A DNA stretch of 54,546 nucleotides from Candidatus Niyogiibacteriota bacterium (GTDB lineage Bacteria > Patescibacteriota > Minisyncoccia > HO2-45-28): assembly GCA_016181935.1 (NCBI GenBank), contig JACOYI010000009.1, positions 1 through 54,546 of the forward strand. The letters are read 5' to 3'. The notes under the pieces were generated by a model. That model was not told the origin of the DNA. It ran no database searches and was given only the letters and a program-made list of their open reading frames with translations. The translations under genes and the position numbers were made by a program. Of this stretch, positions 24,363 to 35,789 are shown piece after piece; within the stretch, counting starts at the first letter, position 1, and each line of letters opens with the position of its first letter.

Positions 24363-25574
24363 TTAAATCCCGCCTACGACCGAGTAGATCGGCTGGATCA
24401 TCGAGATCGCAAAAAACCCGACGATCGCCCCGATGATGATCATGAGAAAGGGCTCGATAACGGTGGCAAGCGACTTTGTTTCTTCGGCAACCTCCTCTTC
24501 AAAAAACACGGCGAGGCGCTCGAGCATTTCGGAAAGTTTTCCGGTCTCCTCCCCCACCGCGATCATCTCGCCCACGACGACCGGATACAAGTGGGAATGC
24601 TTGATGAATACCGCGGAGATCGGATTGCCTTTCTGGATCTCCGAACGCGATTCTTCGAGCACCCGTTTAAAACGCGGATTCTGAACCACGTCCGTGGTGA
24701 CGGAAAGCGCCTCCATGATCTCGACGCCCGAGCCGATGAGGGATGAAAGCGTGCGTGCCGTGCGCGCGGCATTCACTTTTTTGACAATGCCGGAAATAAC
24801 CGGCAAGCGGAGCAACACGATCCCGACGATCTGCCGGCCGCGCGCCGAAAGCACGGCTCCGACGCCTGCGCCGATAACCGCAAGCGAAAGAACGCTTGCG
24901 AGGATGCTGTGATTCAAAAAGAAAGAGCTCACGCTCACAATGAATTGCGTGGTTGCCGGAATCTCAACATCCAGTTCTTCGAATGTTTGCAAAAGCGTCG
25001 GCACAACAAAAATAAGCATCAGAATACCGATCGCCACCATCGCCGCCAGAATGATCGCGGGATACATGAATGCCCCCCGCACTTTGCGGATCAGGTCATA
25101 ATCGCGTTCCATCTGCATCGCCACCAATTTCAGCGATTCCTCAAGCCGGCCCGAGGCCTCGCCCGCGCGCACCATGGCGCGGAATAATTTCGAAAAGAGC
25201 GCCGGATTCTCTTCCATCGCCTGCGACAACGATTTTCCCTTGGTGACCGCCACCGAAAGATCCGCGAGCGCTTTTGAAAAACGGCCGCTTTGCGTCTCGC
25301 GCGCGAGCACGTCCAGACTTTTGACGATACTGACGCCCGCGCCCGACATCACCGACAAGTTCCGCGCGAACATCATTTTTTCCGCAAGCGACACATGGCC
25401 CAGAAACGAAAGAAGGGGACCGCGGGATGCCGCTGTCCTCGCTTCGCGAGAAGAGATTAAAAAATATCCTTTTTTCCGGAGCGCGGCCGCAAGCGCGAAC
25501 CGATCGGCCGCTTCTTCGCGGCCCTCGGTTTCTTCGCCTGTTATTTTTTTCGCACGATAGGTAAAAACAGCCAT
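24363..25574 (-). CDS. pilC: type II secretion/type IV pilus inner membrane protein (PilC/GspF)
   Basis: ARNLSVMSGAGVSIVKSLDVLA, MVRAGEASGRLEESL, MIAVGEETGKLSEML. Confidence 0.93.
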   Translation of the reverse strand: MAVFTYRAKKITGEETEGREEAADRFALAAALRKKGYFLISSREARTAASRGPLLSFLGHVSLAEKMMFARNLSVMSGAGVSIVKSLDVLARETQSGRFSKALADLSVAVTKGKSLSQAMEENPALFSKLFRAMVRAGEASGRLEESLKLVAMQMERDYDLIRKVRGAFMYPAIILAAMVAIGILMLIFVVPTLLQTFEELDVEIPATTQFIVSVSSFFLNHSILASVLSLAVIGAGVGAVLSARGRQIVGIVLLRLPVISGIVKKVNAARTARTLSSLIGSGVEIMEALSVTTDVVQNPRFKRVLEESRSEIQKGNPISAVFIKHSHLYPVVVGEMIAVGEETGKLSEMLERLAVFFEEEVAEETKSLATVIEPFLMIIIGAIVGFFAISMIQPIYSVVGGI

Positions 25575-25575
25575 A

Positions 25576-27327
25576 TCATTCGCTCGTCACGCGCAATACC
25601 TCTTCCAGCGACGTAATGCCTCCTGCGGCTTTGATGATGCCGTCCTCGAACATCGTGACCATCCCCTCTTTGCGCGCCTCGGCTTCGATCTCATCCGATG
25701 TGGCTTTACGCACGACCATGCCCTTGATGGCATCCGACATCGAAAGGATCTCGACAATGCCGATCCGGTCCTGATACCCGTCCGGACATTCCGACGATTC
25801 CTCGGGCCGGTAAAATTTCACGTCTTTCCATGTCGCTTTCGGTTCCACGATCTTTTCGCGGCGCAGCATTTCGAGCAGGCGGTCCGGATCCAATCCTTCG
25901 CCTAAGGCGCGGATCTCATCGGGCGAAAGCGTATACGGCTTCTTGCTTTTACAAAGCCGCCGCACCAATCGTTGGGCAATGATGATATTCACGGTGGACC
26001 CGATCAAAAAGGGCTCCACTTCCATTTCCAAAAGCCGCGGCAAAGCGCCGGCGGCCGAATTCGTATGTAACGTCGAAAGCACCACATGGCCGGTGAGGGC
26101 GGCGTTCACCGCCAGTGATGCGGTTTCGTTGTCGCGGATCTCGCCGACCATGAGAATGTCGGGGTCTTGGCGCAACAAACTGCGGAGGCCGTTGGCGAAC
26201 GTGTATCCGATATCCGGCCTCACTTGCGACTGATTGATGCGCGGAATGCGGTATTCGATCGGGTCTTCGATCGTCGAAATGTTCACGCCCGGGATATTCA
26301 GCATTTCGACAAGCGTGTAGAGCGTCGTGGTCTTGCCGCATCCCGTGGGGCCGGTCGCGAGCACCATGCCCGTGGGTTTCCGGATCGCGCGCTGGATCTG
26401 TTCCAAGCCCTCACCGCGAAAACCGAGTTGTTCGAGCGTGAATCCATGAGTACTCTCAAGAAGAAGACGCAAGACCGCTTTTTCTCCGTCGTAGATCGGA
26501 AGAATGGAAACGCGGAACGATACGCGCGCGCTTTCGGTTTCCATCCGGAACCGCCCGTCTTGCGGCAGACGATGCTCGTCGAGTTTCAAATTCGCGAGCA
26601 CTTTGATGCGCGCAATGATGCCGGGCGCGATCTGCTTGGGCAACACCATGGCATCATGCAAGATCCCATCAATACGATACCGCACCAGCACCTCTTTTTC
26701 CGTGGGCTCAATATGGATATCCGATGCGTGCTGGACGATCGCGTGCTTTAAAAGCGTATCCACGATGCGGATGGTCGGCAGTTCTTCCGCGATCTTTTTC
26801 AGATCTTCCCCCTCTACCGCCTTCCCTTCCTCCGTGATCGCCTTCAATTCGCCCGTTTCTTTCTGAATGATATCGCCGAATTCCGCCTCCAGACTTTTTT
26901 GATATTGGCGCAAAACATTTTGGATGGACTCGCGGCTCGTAAGCCGCGCCTTAATTTTTAAATTCGCTTTTTTCTTGACGAATTCAATGGCTTCGAGGTC
27001 TTCGGGATCGAGCATGGCGACCTCGAGCGTATCGCCCTCTTTGCGGTACGGAACAATGGTGTGATTGCGCGCGATCGGCTCGGGAATGAGCGCCAAGACC
27101 GCCGGATCCACCTTTTCGGTTTCCAGATCAACGAACGGAAACCCCAAAATATACCCTTGGAGCCGCCGCAGATCGTCCTCCGTGACCTTCCCCGCCTCCA
27201 CCAAAAGATCGCCTAGATACCGGCCGGATCCGGCCGCCTTCGCCGCAAATTCATCCAATTCTTTTTTGGAAACAATTCCCGAATCGAGTAAAAAAAGTTT
27301 CAGCCGTTCGGGATCGATCTGCATCAT
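25576..27327 (-). CDS. pilB: type IV pilus assembly ATPase (PilB/GspE)
   Basis: VLATGPTGCGKTTTLYTLV, STIEDPIEYRIPRINQSQVRPDIGYTFANGLRSLLRQDPDILMVGEIRDNETA. Confidence 0.96.
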   Translation of the reverse strand: MMQIDPERLKLFLLDSGIVSKKELDEFAAKAAGSGRYLGDLLVEAGKVTEDDLRRLQGYILGFPFVDLETEKVDPAVLALIPEPIARNHTIVPYRKEGDTLEVAMLDPEDLEAIEFVKKKANLKIKARLTSRESIQNVLRQYQKSLEAEFGDIIQKETGELKAITEEGKAVEGEDLKKIAEELPTIRIVDTLLKHAIVQHASDIHIEPTEKEVLVRYRIDGILHDAMVLPKQIAPGIIARIKVLANLKLDEHRLPQDGRFRMETESARVSFRVSILPIYDGEKAVLRLLLESTHGFTLEQLGFRGEGLEQIQRAIRKPTGMVLATGPTGCGKTTTLYTLVEMLNIPGVNISTIEDPIEYRIPRINQSQVRPDIGYTFANGLRSLLRQDPDILMVGEIRDNETASLAVNAALTGHVVLSTLHTNSAAGALPRLLEMEVEPFLIGSTVNIIIAQRLVRRLCKSKKPYTLSPDEIRALGEGLDPDRLLEMLRREKIVEPKATWKDVKFYRPEESSECPDGYQDRIGIVEILSMSDAIKGMVVRKATSDEIEAEARKEGMVTMFEDGIIKAAGGITSLEEVLRVTSE

Positions 27328-27334
27328 GTCAAAT

Positions 27335-27727
27335 TTATTTCGAAATTTCTATCGGAGCGACCATTTCTTTGATACGCTCAGCGATTTCTTCGAGCGAATA
27401 TTCGGCTTTCACGAGAAAACACTTGACCCCGAGCTCCGTCATCCGCTGAATGTCCTGCTTCCCTTCCAGATTCGTGAGCACCACGACCGGGATCGAAGAG
27501 AGTTCCGGTTTCTGGCGGATCATCTCCATGACCTCGAATCCGGATTTGCGCGGCAAAATGATGTCGAGAACGATCAAATCCGGCTTATGTTCCTCGATCA
27601 GACGCAGGCCCGTTTCTCCGTCGACCGCCGACACCACCGTGAATTTTTCCTCCTCTAATTTTTGCGACAACACTTTCACCAATGCCGCATCATCCTCCAA
27701 AATCACGATCGTTTTTGAGCGCGCCAT
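27335..27727 (-). CDS. response regulator (receiver domain only)
   Basis: TIVILEDDAALVKVL...DLIVLDIILPRKSGFEVM...VVVLTN. Confidence 0.93.
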   Translation of the reverse strand: MARSKTIVILEDDAALVKVLSQKLEEEKFTVVSAVDGETGLRLIEEHKPDLIVLDIILPRKSGFEVMEMIRQKPELSSIPVVVLTNLEGKQDIQRMTELGVKCFLVKAEYSLEEIAERIKEMVAPIEISK

Positions 27728-27733
27728 ACAATA

Positions 27734-28684
27734 TTAATGATTGTTAATGGATAATGAAAACCAAAACGTGCTGCCCTGCCCCTCTTTTGATTCAAAATGC
27801 ATCTCCCCTCCCGACGCCTCTACGATCGCGCGCGAAAGATACAACCCGACACCCAATCCGCCGGCGCGATACCGATACACATTATGCGCCCGATAAAACA
27901 TCTGGAAAATATTCTGGACATCTTCTTTGGAAATGCCCGCGCCCCGGTCCTCGATGCTCCAGAGGACGCGCTTTCCGTCCACCCATATCCGGATCCGGAC
28001 CGGTTCGCCGCCGCCGCCGTAACGGATCGCATTATCGATCAGGTTTTCGATGACCAATTGGATCTTTTTGAGATCGGCGCGGACATCCGGCAGGCTCGCG
28101 GGCGCTTCGAGTTGGATCTCCACGTTCGAGGCGCGCGCAAAAGACAACAAATTCGCAAGCGCTTCCTCGGTCACGGCTTTGAGCGAAAACGCTTCGGGCT
28201 GGAGTTCGAGCGTCTCGTCCTCAACCTTGCGAACCTCAATCAGCGTGTTGATGAGGCGCCCCATTTTCCGCGTTTGCTCCGTGATCGTTTCGCACGCCGA
28301 GTTCATATCCGGCGTCATGGGAATTTTGGATGTGCCGGTCTGCAATAATTCCATGCTCCATCGGATCGCGGACAGGGGGGAGCGCAATTCATGCGACACG
28401 ATGCTGACAAATTCCGATTTAAGGCGCGCCGCCTCCACGACATTTTCGAACGAACGAACAATGACCGTACCGATGACAAAAAGAACAGCGGCAACCGCGA
28501 GCACGATGAGCGCGGTGATCTCGGGTTCGGCCACACGGCTGGTGACCAGATACGTCGCCACAATGGAAATAATGACAATGAACCCCATCACCGGAAACAA
28601 AAAATGCGGGCACTGCCACAAACCGACGCCCGCCGCATTACAACGTTTTTTTACATTCAACGCAGCCAAAAATCGATCCGCCAT
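27734..28684 (-). CDS. membrane sensor histidine kinase
   Basis: FVSIVSHELRSPLSAIRWSME (H box), VIENLIDNAIRYG (N), IEDRGAGISKEDVQNIFQMF, GGLGVGLYLSRAIVEASGG. Confidence 0.95.
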   Translation of the reverse strand: MADRFLAALNVKKRCNAAGVGLWQCPHFLFPVMGFIVIISIVATYLVTSRVAEPEITALIVLAVAAVLFVIGTVIVRSFENVVEAARLKSEFVSIVSHELRSPLSAIRWSMELLQTGTSKIPMTPDMNSACETITEQTRKMGRLINTLIEVRKVEDETLELQPEAFSLKAVTEEALANLLSFARASNVEIQLEAPASLPDVRADLKKIQLVIENLIDNAIRYGGGGEPVRIRIWVDGKRVLWSIEDRGAGISKEDVQNIFQMFYRAHNVYRYRAGGLGVGLYLSRAIVEASGGEMHFESKEGQGSTFWFSLSINNH

Positions 28685-28711
28685 ATACTATATAGTAACA
28701 TGAAGCTTTAC

Positions 28712-28798
28712 GAGTAACCCCGAGGGTAGTCTTAAGGGTAACCCTTTTCTGATTCCTAAGGATTACCCTTGGTGCTTGGACTACCCTCGGGATTACTC
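28712..28798. repeat. nested long inverted repeat in divergent intergenic region
   Basis: GAGTAACCCCGAGGGTAGTC...GACTACCCTCGGGATTACTC flanking AAGGGTAACCCTT and AAGGATTACCCTT. Confidence 0.85.
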
Positions 28799-28894
28799 TT
28801 GCTACGGGATTGACAAGAATGCAAGGATGCTTTATAGTGGTCGAAGTTCATCGTTCTCCCCGCACCCACAAAATGACCCACAAAAGGAGCGTGC

Positions 28895-29239
28895 ATGACC
28901 GCGGAAACCGTTTTTGCAACGATCGCCTTGAGCAGTTTTGTTCTGACGGTTGTGTCCGGCCTCTTTCTCATCATCTCGTTCTTCGTAGATGATGAGAAAA
29001 GAGACAAGTTGGCAGGATTTTACATGGTCGTTGCGATGCCTACGCTCGTAATGAGCGCCATCGTTGCGTTCTCCATCTTTACCTTGACAAGTCCGTCGTC
29101 ACAACACGCGGGGATTTATTTTATCCAAATTTTTGGCGTCATGCTCGCCCTCTGGCTGATGGCGCGGGCGTTCTACCTCTGGATCAGCGTGCCGCGCTGC
29201 CCCTGCGCGCACGCGGAATCCGCAAAAAAAGCCGCCTAA
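28895..29239 (+). CDS. small membrane protein
   Basis: About 3 hydrophobic segments; followed by hairpin catcccgccggaagtcctcctgcgggatttttatt. Confidence 0.6.
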   Translation: MTAETVFATIALSSFVLTVVSGLFLIISFFVDDEKRDKLAGFYMVVAMPTLVMSAIVAFSIFTLTSPSSQHAGIYFIQIFGVMLALWLMARAFYLWISVPRCPCAHAESAKKAA

Positions 29240-29441
29240 AGTCATTCTCGCATCCCGCCGGAAGTCCTCCTGCGGGATTTTTATTTGTTTTAGGCAGGCA
29301 CATATGGCGGTCCGCTCTGCTTTTTTAAAAACCGCCAAATGTGCTTGCACATTACCTATTGACCTTGACAATCGCCCTCGTACCCCCTATCCTAGAATCA
29401 TCCTGATTGTCCGCCGAAAGCGGGCATTCTTTATAAAAACC

Positions 29442-30662
29442 ATGTTATCCGACCTCAAAACATTCCAAGCGGCTCTCGGCGAACTCGAAGCCGAGCGCGG
29501 CATTTCAAAGGAAAAAATCCTCGAGACCATCGAAATGGCGCTCGCGGCCGCCTACAAAAAAGATTACGGAAAACGCGGTCAGATCATTCGCGCCAAATTC
29601 GACCTGTCAACGGGAGACGCCAAATTCACCCAGGTGAAGATCGTCGTGGATGAAACCATGTTGAAACCCGAAGAAGAAGGGGAGGAAATGCCGGCGCAAG
29701 AACCGGAAACCGTAAAGACGGCGCGGCCCGAAGAGGAGGTGTCGCTCGAGGAAGAACTCCAGCATAAGGTCCGATTCAATCCCGAACGGCACATCATGAT
29801 CGACGAGGCGAAAAAAATCAAAAAGGGGGTCGCTCCGGGCGACGAATTGGTGTTTCCGCTCGAAGCCAAAGAGGACTACGGCCGGATCGCGGCGCAAACC
29901 GCGAAGCAAGTGATCATCCAGCGCATCCGCGAAGCCGAACGCGAATCCGTGTTCGACGAATTCAAAAACAAGCAGGGTGAGATCGTTTCCGGCATCGTAC
30001 AGCGCGTCGAGGGCCAAACCGTATTCTTGGACCTGGGCCGCACGACCGCCGTCCTGCCGGCCGAAGAGCAGATCCGCGGCGAGCGCTATCGGATCGGGGA
30101 GCGCGTCAAAGCGCTCCTGTTCCTCGTGGATAAATCCGCGCGCGGAACATCGCTCTTTCTGTCGCGCACCCACCCGCAGTTTTTGTCAAAACTCTTTGAG
30201 CTCGAAGTGCCGGAGATCGCGCACGAGAGCGTCATCATCAAAAATGTCGCGCGCGAAGCGGGCGGCCGCTCAAAAATCGCCGTTGCATCCACCGCGCCCG
30301 GCATTGATCCGGTGGGTTCCTGCGTGGGACAAAAAGGCGTACGCGTCAATACCGTCATTTCGGAATTGGGCAACGAAAAGATCGACATCATCGAATGGTC
30401 GGACGACCCCGCGTCGTTCATTGCGCACTCGCTCTCCCCTGCGCGGATCATGGATGTCGAAACCCGTGAAAATACAAAAACCGCGCTCGTGACCGTGGAC
30501 GAAGACCAGCTGTCGCTCGCCATCGGCAGAGGAGGCCAGAACGTGCGCCTTGCCGCCAAACTCACGGGCTGGAAGATCGACATCCGCTCCCGCTCCGGAA
30601 AATCCGTAGCGCACGCGACCGAGGAAGGCGAGGTGGAGGGTGAACACATTACCAACGAATAA
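29442..30662 (+). CDS. nusA: transcription termination/antitermination factor NusA
   Basis: S1 region [21 protein letters not shown] region [53 protein letters not shown]. Confidence 0.95.
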   Translation: MLSDLKTFQAALGELEAERGISKEKILETIEMALAAAYKKDYGKRGQIIRAKFDLSTGDAKFTQVKIVVDETMLKPEEEGEEMPAQEPETVKTARPEEEVSLEEELQHKVRFNPERHIMIDEAKKIKKGVAPGDELVFPLEAKEDYGRIAAQTAKQVIIQRIREAERESVFDEFKNKQGEIVSGIVQRVEGQTVFLDLGRTTAVLPAEEQIRGERYRIGERVKALLFLVDKSARGTSLFLSRTHPQFLSKLFELEVPEIAHESVIIKNVAREAGGRSKIAVASTAPGIDPVGSCVGQKGVRVNTVISELGNEKIDIIEWSDDPASFIAHSLSPARIMDVETRENTKTALVTVDEDQLSLAIGRGGQNVRLAAKLTGWKIDIRSRSGKSVAHATEEGEVEGEHITNE

Positions 30663-30669
30663 AAAATCC

Positions 30670-32703
30670 ATGGCTGTTTCCCTTTCCTATATTATGGGCG
30701 CGGGCATGATCGGGATTCTATTCGCGCTCTGGGCACGGTACAAAATCGCGCGCTCTCCGGAAGGCGACGAAAAAATGAAGGCCGTTGCCGCGGCCATCCG
30801 CGAAGGGTCACAGGCATATCTTAAACGCCAATACACCTATGTCGCGGTCGTCGCCGTCGTTCTTGCGACGGTATTGTGGTTTTTCTTCGGCTTTACGCTC
30901 GCCCTCGGATTCCTCGTGGGCGCCTCCGCATCGGCGCTTGCGGGATACCTCGGCATGATGACCTCGGTTCTCTCGAATGTCCGCGTGGCCCAAGCGGCCA
31001 AAAAAGGGCTTTCCCCCGCATTTAAACTCGCATTCCTCGGCGGTTCCGTCACCGGATTCCTTGTGGTCGGGCTCGGTCTCTTGGTCGTTGCCGGTTTTTG
31101 GTTCTTGACGGAAGATGTCGCCGCACTCATCGGTCTCGGATTCGGCGGCTCGCTCATTTCCGTTTTCTCGCGCGTGGGCGGCGGCATTTATACGAAAGGC
31201 GCGGACGTGGGCGCGGATCTTGTCGGCAAAGTGGAAGCAGGCATTCCGGAGGACGACCCCCGCAACCCCGCGGTCATTGCGGATAACGTCGGTGACAACG
31301 TCGGCGACTGCGCAGGCATGGCCGCCGATTTGTTTGAAACCTACGCGGTCACGCTCATCGGCGCCATGTTTCTGGGTTCGCTCGTCTTTCCAAACACGAA
31401 CGGCGCGCTTTTGTATCCGTTGGCGCTCGGCGCCGTAGCGCTTTTGGGTTCTTTGGTCGGCGCGCTCGCCGTTTCTATAAAAGAGAGCTCCAAAAACATT
31501 ATGGCCGGATTGTATAAAGGCCTGTTGGTCGCGGGGGTTTTGGCGCTCATCCTTTTCGTTCCCATCACCAAAGCATTCGTTTCCCTTTCCTCGATCCCGT
31601 CGAATTTTTTCGGCGACATCATTGAGCCGCTCACGGGCGACTGGATGAATATGTATCTCGCGACCGTCATCGGGCTCGCCATCACCGTCCTCATGGTGCT
31701 TTTCACCGATTACTATACATCCAAAAAATTCCGGCCCGTTCGCGCCATCGCCAAAGCATCCGAATCCGGACATGGCACGAATGTCATTGCGGGGCTTGCC
31801 ATCGGCATGGAAGCGACCGCGCTTCCCATCGTCGTCATCGCGGCAGGAATGCTCGCCTCGTTCTGGCTTTTCGGCATTTACGGCGTTGCGATCGCATCCG
31901 TGAGCATGCTTTCACTTGCCGGCATTATCGTCGCCATTGATTCCTTCGGCCCCATCACCGATAACGCAGGCGGCATTGCGGAGATGGCGGGGCTTGAAAA
32001 GTCCGCGCGCGCTCATACGGACGCTCTTGATTCTGTCGGCAATACGACCAAGGCCGTGACCAAAGGATACGCCATCGCGTCCGCAGGACTCGCGGCCATG
32101 GTGCTCTTCGGTTCCTACATCGCGGAAATCGAGAAAACCGGCGCACATATCGTATTCGGGCTCCAAGACCCGCTTGTGATCGCCGGACTTTTCATTGGCG
32201 GCATGCTCCCCTACATTTTCGGCGCATTCACCATGACCTCGGTCGGACGGGCCGCAGGTTCGATCGTTGCTGAGGTCCGCCGTCAATTCCGCGAGAAAAA
32301 AATCATGGAGGGCATCGATAAGCCGGACTACGGGCGCGCCGTGGACATTGTGACGAGGGCGGCTCTGCGCGAAATGATCCTGCCTGCACTCCTGCCCATC
32401 ATCATTACGATCCTTGTCGGCGTTATTCTCGGGCCGGTCGCGCTTGGCGGACTATTGGTCGGCGTCATCGTCACCGGACTCTTCATGGCGCTCGCGATGA
32501 CCTCCGGAGGCGCGGCGTGGGATAATGCAAAAAAATTCATCGAGGATGGAAACTACGGCGGCAAGGGGTCTCGAGCGCATCAGGCGGCCGTCACCGGCGA
32601 CACCGTCGGCGACCCGTACAAGGACACCGCCGGCCCCGCCATCAACCCGATGATCAAAGTGGTCAACATCGTGGCGCTCCTGTTCATCGGGTTGATTCTG
32701 TAA
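30670..32703 (+). CDS. hppA: membrane-bound proton-translocating pyrophosphatase
   Basis: [71 protein letters not shown]. Confidence 0.97.
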   Translation: MAVSLSYIMGAGMIGILFALWARYKIARSPEGDEKMKAVAAAIREGSQAYLKRQYTYVAVVAVVLATVLWFFFGFTLALGFLVGASASALAGYLGMMTSVLSNVRVAQAAKKGLSPAFKLAFLGGSVTGFLVVGLGLLVVAGFWFLTEDVAALIGLGFGGSLISVFSRVGGGIYTKGADVGADLVGKVEAGIPEDDPRNPAVIADNVGDNVGDCAGMAADLFETYAVTLIGAMFLGSLVFPNTNGALLYPLALGAVALLGSLVGALAVSIKESSKNIMAGLYKGLLVAGVLALILFVPITKAFVSLSSIPSNFFGDIIEPLTGDWMNMYLATVIGLAITVLMVLFTDYYTSKKFRPVRAIAKASESGHGTNVIAGLAIGMEATALPIVVIAAGMLASFWLFGIYGVAIASVSMLSLAGIIVAIDSFGPITDNAGGIAEMAGLEKSARAHTDALDSVGNTTKAVTKGYAIASAGLAAMVLFGSYIAEIEKTGAHIVFGLQDPLVIAGLFIGGMLPYIFGAFTMTSVGRAAGSIVAEVRRQFREKKIMEGIDKPDYGRAVDIVTRAALREMILPALLPIIITILVGVILGPVALGGLLVGVIVTGLFMALAMTSGGAAWDNAKKFIEDGNYGGKGSRAHQAAVTGDTVGDPYKDTAGPAINPMIKVVNIVALLFIGLIL

Positions 32704-32762
32704 AAATTGCTCCAAAATATAAAAAACGGCGGGTCCGCAAATGCGGACTCGCCGTTGTTCGA

Positions 32763-33137
32763 CTACTCGACGACGACGCGGAGCATGGGGTCGTTCTTGA
32801 CCTGCCGGTAGAGCCCCTTGGGCAGGCCACCTTTCAGACCCTTGTGCTCGCGACAGAAAATGCGCTCTCTACGCCGATGCTTGCGCATGTTCTCGCCACC
32901 CCCATTGCCGAACTCGGGGCGGATGAGGGTGCGACTGCGCGGCCGGGTCGGCGGAAGGAACGAGTGCTCGCAGCCGAAGATCCGGCATGCTTGCTCGAAC
33001 CGATGCTGCTGGCGCTCCTGAAGCGCCTTGCGCTCTGCGCAGAACTTCGTGGCTTCTTCGAGGCCTTTCTTCGCCGCATCCATTGTTTCTTGCGGCGGGT
33101 CGGGCGCCAACGCCAATTTCCTGATCCGATAGCTCAT
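32763..33137 (-). CDS. small Cys/His-containing protein of unknown function
   Basis: MSYRIRKLALAPDPP...FEQACRIFGCEH...IFCREHKGLKGGLPKG; strong RBS (aaaggaggg) before ATG 33137. Confidence 0.65.
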   Translation of the reverse strand: MSYRIRKLALAPDPPQETMDAAKKGLEEATKFCAERKALQERQQHRFEQACRIFGCEHSFLPPTRPRSRTLIRPEFGNGGGENMRKHRRRERIFCREHKGLKGGLPKGLYRQVKNDPMLRVVVE

Positions 33138-33296
33138 GACTCCCTCCTTTCTGCAAAAGTTGTCTTGAAAACCCCCTGAGAAAGAACTGCCCAACCGCAT
33201 GCCTTCACGGTTAAAGCTCATTATACCAAGTTTACTGCAAAAGTCAATAATGCCGACCCGAACAAAAAACGGCGACCGTAAGGGTCACCGTTCGTG

Positions 33297-33527
33297 CTAG
33301 GGCTTCGATTCCCGAATGATGCTTTCCTCTTCCGTGTCAAAATCCGAGCTTTTGACAGAATGAGCGGCTTGCTCGGCCTGCCGTCGTACGCGCCCGTTTT
33401 CCTGCCGCCGGTAACCCCGCCGCCCTTTACGGGTCGAATGCCACTTTTGCGGCGGCGGCATGGGGATGCGTATCCGCGGAGAAATGACTTCGGGGGACGG
33501 CGGGGTCTTGCGGGGTTTTCTGGACAT
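33297..33527 (-). CDS. small basic protein of unknown function
   Basis: MSRKPRKTPPSPEVISPRIRIPMPPPQKWHSTRKGRRGYRRQENGR; hairpin just downstream. Confidence 0.45.
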   Translation of the reverse strand: MSRKPRKTPPSPEVISPRIRIPMPPPQKWHSTRKGRRGYRRQENGRVRRQAEQAAHSVKSSDFDTEEESIIRESKP

Positions 33528-33647
33528 TCAGCCCTTACCGGTTAGAGGTTAAGCCAAGCAAAATCGCGCCAAAAACGACGTGAAATTTCATCATACCATG
33601 AACAGTCCCGTATTGCAAAACCCTGTAAACCGTGGCATCCTAGGCCG

Positions 33648-34667
33648 GTGTCATTTCCCGTGGAGATCAAAAAGCTTCCCAAATCTGAGGTGGAAATAGC
33701 GGGCGAGGTTCTTGCCGCGGATTTTGACCGCGCCATAACGCGCTCGACCAAAGAATGGAACGAGAAAGTCGAACTCCCCGGATTCCGTTCGGGCAACATT
33801 CCGGAAAAAATTTTAATAGAAAAAGTCGGCGAGACGGCCATCCTTGAACGCGCAGCCGAGCTCGCACTTTCCGAGGCATACCCAAAAATTTTAGACGAAC
33901 ATAAAATCGACGCCATCGGACACCCCAAAGTGACCATCACCAAGCTCGCGCGAAACAATCCTCTGGGATTCAAAGCCGTTACCGCCGTTGTTCCGGAGGT
34001 CGGACTTCCCGATTATAAAGCGCTCGCGCACGGCCTCGCCGCTAAAAAGGAGATGGTCGCCGTCGAGGAAAAAGAGATCACCGACGCCCTTGAGTATCTG
34101 CGAAGCGCGCATTCCGTCAAAAAAGGGGAAACAGAGGAAAAGCTGGCCTTGGATGACGCATTCGCACAAAAAATAGGGCAAAAGACGATGGACGACCTGA
34201 AAAAGCTTCTTTCCGAAAACATCCGGCGCGATAAAGTCGAGAAAGCGAAAGACAAACAGCGGATGGAGATCATGGATGCCATCGCCGCACGATCCGCGAT
34301 CGCCCTTCCCGACATCCTTATCGAGGGCGAGAAAGAAAAAATGCTCTCGGAACTCAAAGGATCGCTCGCCCAAATGGCGCTCCCGTGGGACGATTATTTA
34401 AAACACATCAAAAAATCCGAGGAAGACCTGCGAAAAGAATGGTCGGATGAGGCCGAAAAGCGCGTACGTTTCGGACTTGTGCTCCGCGCGATCGCGGATC
34501 AAGAAAAAATCGACCCCTCGGAAACAGAGATTACCGCAGAAGCCGACACAATGCTTGAGCGCTATCCGGAAGCCGACCGCGCGAAGATTGACAAAGCACG
34601 CCTCGCGGGGTACGCTTACGGCATGCTCCGCAACGAAAAAGTGTTCGAATTACTCGAAAATGCCTGA
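33648..34667 (+). CDS. tig: trigger factor
   Basis: [36 protein letters not shown]...[17 protein letters not shown]. Confidence 0.9.
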   Translation: MSFPVEIKKLPKSEVEIAGEVLAADFDRAITRSTKEWNEKVELPGFRSGNIPEKILIEKVGETAILERAAELALSEAYPKILDEHKIDAIGHPKVTITKLARNNPLGFKAVTAVVPEVGLPDYKALAHGLAAKKEMVAVEEKEITDALEYLRSAHSVKKGETEEKLALDDAFAQKIGQKTMDDLKKLLSENIRRDKVEKAKDKQRMEIMDAIAARSAIALPDILIEGEKEKMLSELKGSLAQMALPWDDYLKHIKKSEEDLRKEWSDEAEKRVRFGLVLRAIADQEKIDPSETEITAEADTMLERYPEADRAKIDKARLAGYAYGMLRNEKVFELLENA

Positions 34668-34671
34668 TCCT

Positions 34672-35274
34672 ATGGAAGAAAACTATCTCATCCCGACCGT
34701 TATCGAAAAATCGCAATTCGGGGAACGCGCGTATGATATCTATTCGCGTCTCCTGAAAGAACGCATCATTTTTGTGACGGGCCCCATTTCGGATCCCGTG
34801 GCAAATACCGTCATTGCCCAGCTTTTGTTTTTGGAATCGCAGGACCCCAAAAAAGACATCGAGCTTTATATCAATTCGCCGGGCGGAGCGGTCAGTTCGA
34901 CGCTTGCCATTTACGATACGATGAAACACATCCAGCCCGATGTTTCCACGATCTGCGTGGGGCTTGCGGCATCGGGAGCCGCGATCCTTCTTGCGGCGGG
35001 TGCGAAGGGCAAACGGTTCGCCCTTCCCAATGCGGAAGTGATGATCCATCAGGTTTTGGGCGCCGCCGAAGGGCAAGCGACCGAGATCGAGATATCGGCA
35101 AAACATATCCTTCGCATCAAAGAAAAATTGAATACGGTCCTCGCGGAGGAAACGGGACAATCCACGGGTAAGATCGAGCGCGATACGGATCGCGATTTTT
35201 TCATGGACGCGGAAGAAGCGAAAAAATACGGCATCGTGGACAAGATCATCAAATCAAAAGAGGCGAAAAAATAA
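34672..35274 (+). CDS. clpP: ATP-dependent Clp protease proteolytic subunit
   Basis: [89 protein letters not shown]. Confidence 0.97.
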   Translation: MEENYLIPTVIEKSQFGERAYDIYSRLLKERIIFVTGPISDPVANTVIAQLLFLESQDPKKDIELYINSPGGAVSSTLAIYDTMKHIQPDVSTICVGLAASGAAILLAAGAKGKRFALPNAEVMIHQVLGAAEGQATEIEISAKHILRIKEKLNTVLAEETGQSTGKIERDTDRDFFMDAEEAKKYGIVDKIIKSKEAKK

Positions 35275-35310
35275 ATAACAAAACCCCGCAATCCCTGCGG
35301 GGTTCGTGCT

Positions 35311-35694
35311 TTATGCGGCATCATGCCGCGGTTGCGGCCGTTCCAGGTTCTTCCGAAGCCATTCCGCGCATTCCGAATCCGACATGCCCGCCATTTGGAT
35401 GGCGGCCTCGTTCTGGTGGCATTGGCAGAGAACGATTTCCGCATGCGGGAATGCAAGAAAAGCCTCCCGTTTCAACTGCTCGTTCGCAATGCGGCTGAAT
35501 CGATGCACGTTCGTTCTGCATCCCTTCCGCCAGCACCGCGGATGATTCGGCGCGCTCGCGTGATGCCGATGCTCATTGCAACCGACGCAATCATGCGGAA
35601 CCACTTGAACATACGGATGATTCGGCGGTGGTCCGGCGGGCTCAAAATCCGGCCGCTCATACTCGTATTCGCTTGCTTGTGCTGAAAATCCCAT
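35311..35694 (-). CDS. Cys/His-rich protein of unknown function (possible zinc binding)
   Basis: HDCVGCNEHRHHASAPNHPRCWRKGCRTNVHRF. Confidence 0.6.
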   Translation of the reverse strand: MGFSAQASEYEYERPDFEPAGPPPNHPYVQVVPHDCVGCNEHRHHASAPNHPRCWRKGCRTNVHRFSRIANEQLKREAFLAFPHAEIVLCQCHQNEAAIQMAGMSDSECAEWLRKNLERPQPRHDAA

Positions 35695-35789
35695 CGCGTT
35701 TCTCCTGTTAAAAAACTCGCGAGTACTGCGTTCCGAAGGCGCTCCATGCCTTCCCTACCGGAGAATATAGCAAGGTTTTCGCCAAAAAG

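Noticed and set aside
28712-28798. CRISPR-like repeat cluster
   Set aside because: Only nested inverted repeats; no regular direct repeats with spacers and no cas genes.
30808-31773. 321-aa minus-strand ORF inside hppA
   Set aside because: Antisense shadow; composition (His/Arg/Asp-rich) typical of reversed hydrophobic codons.
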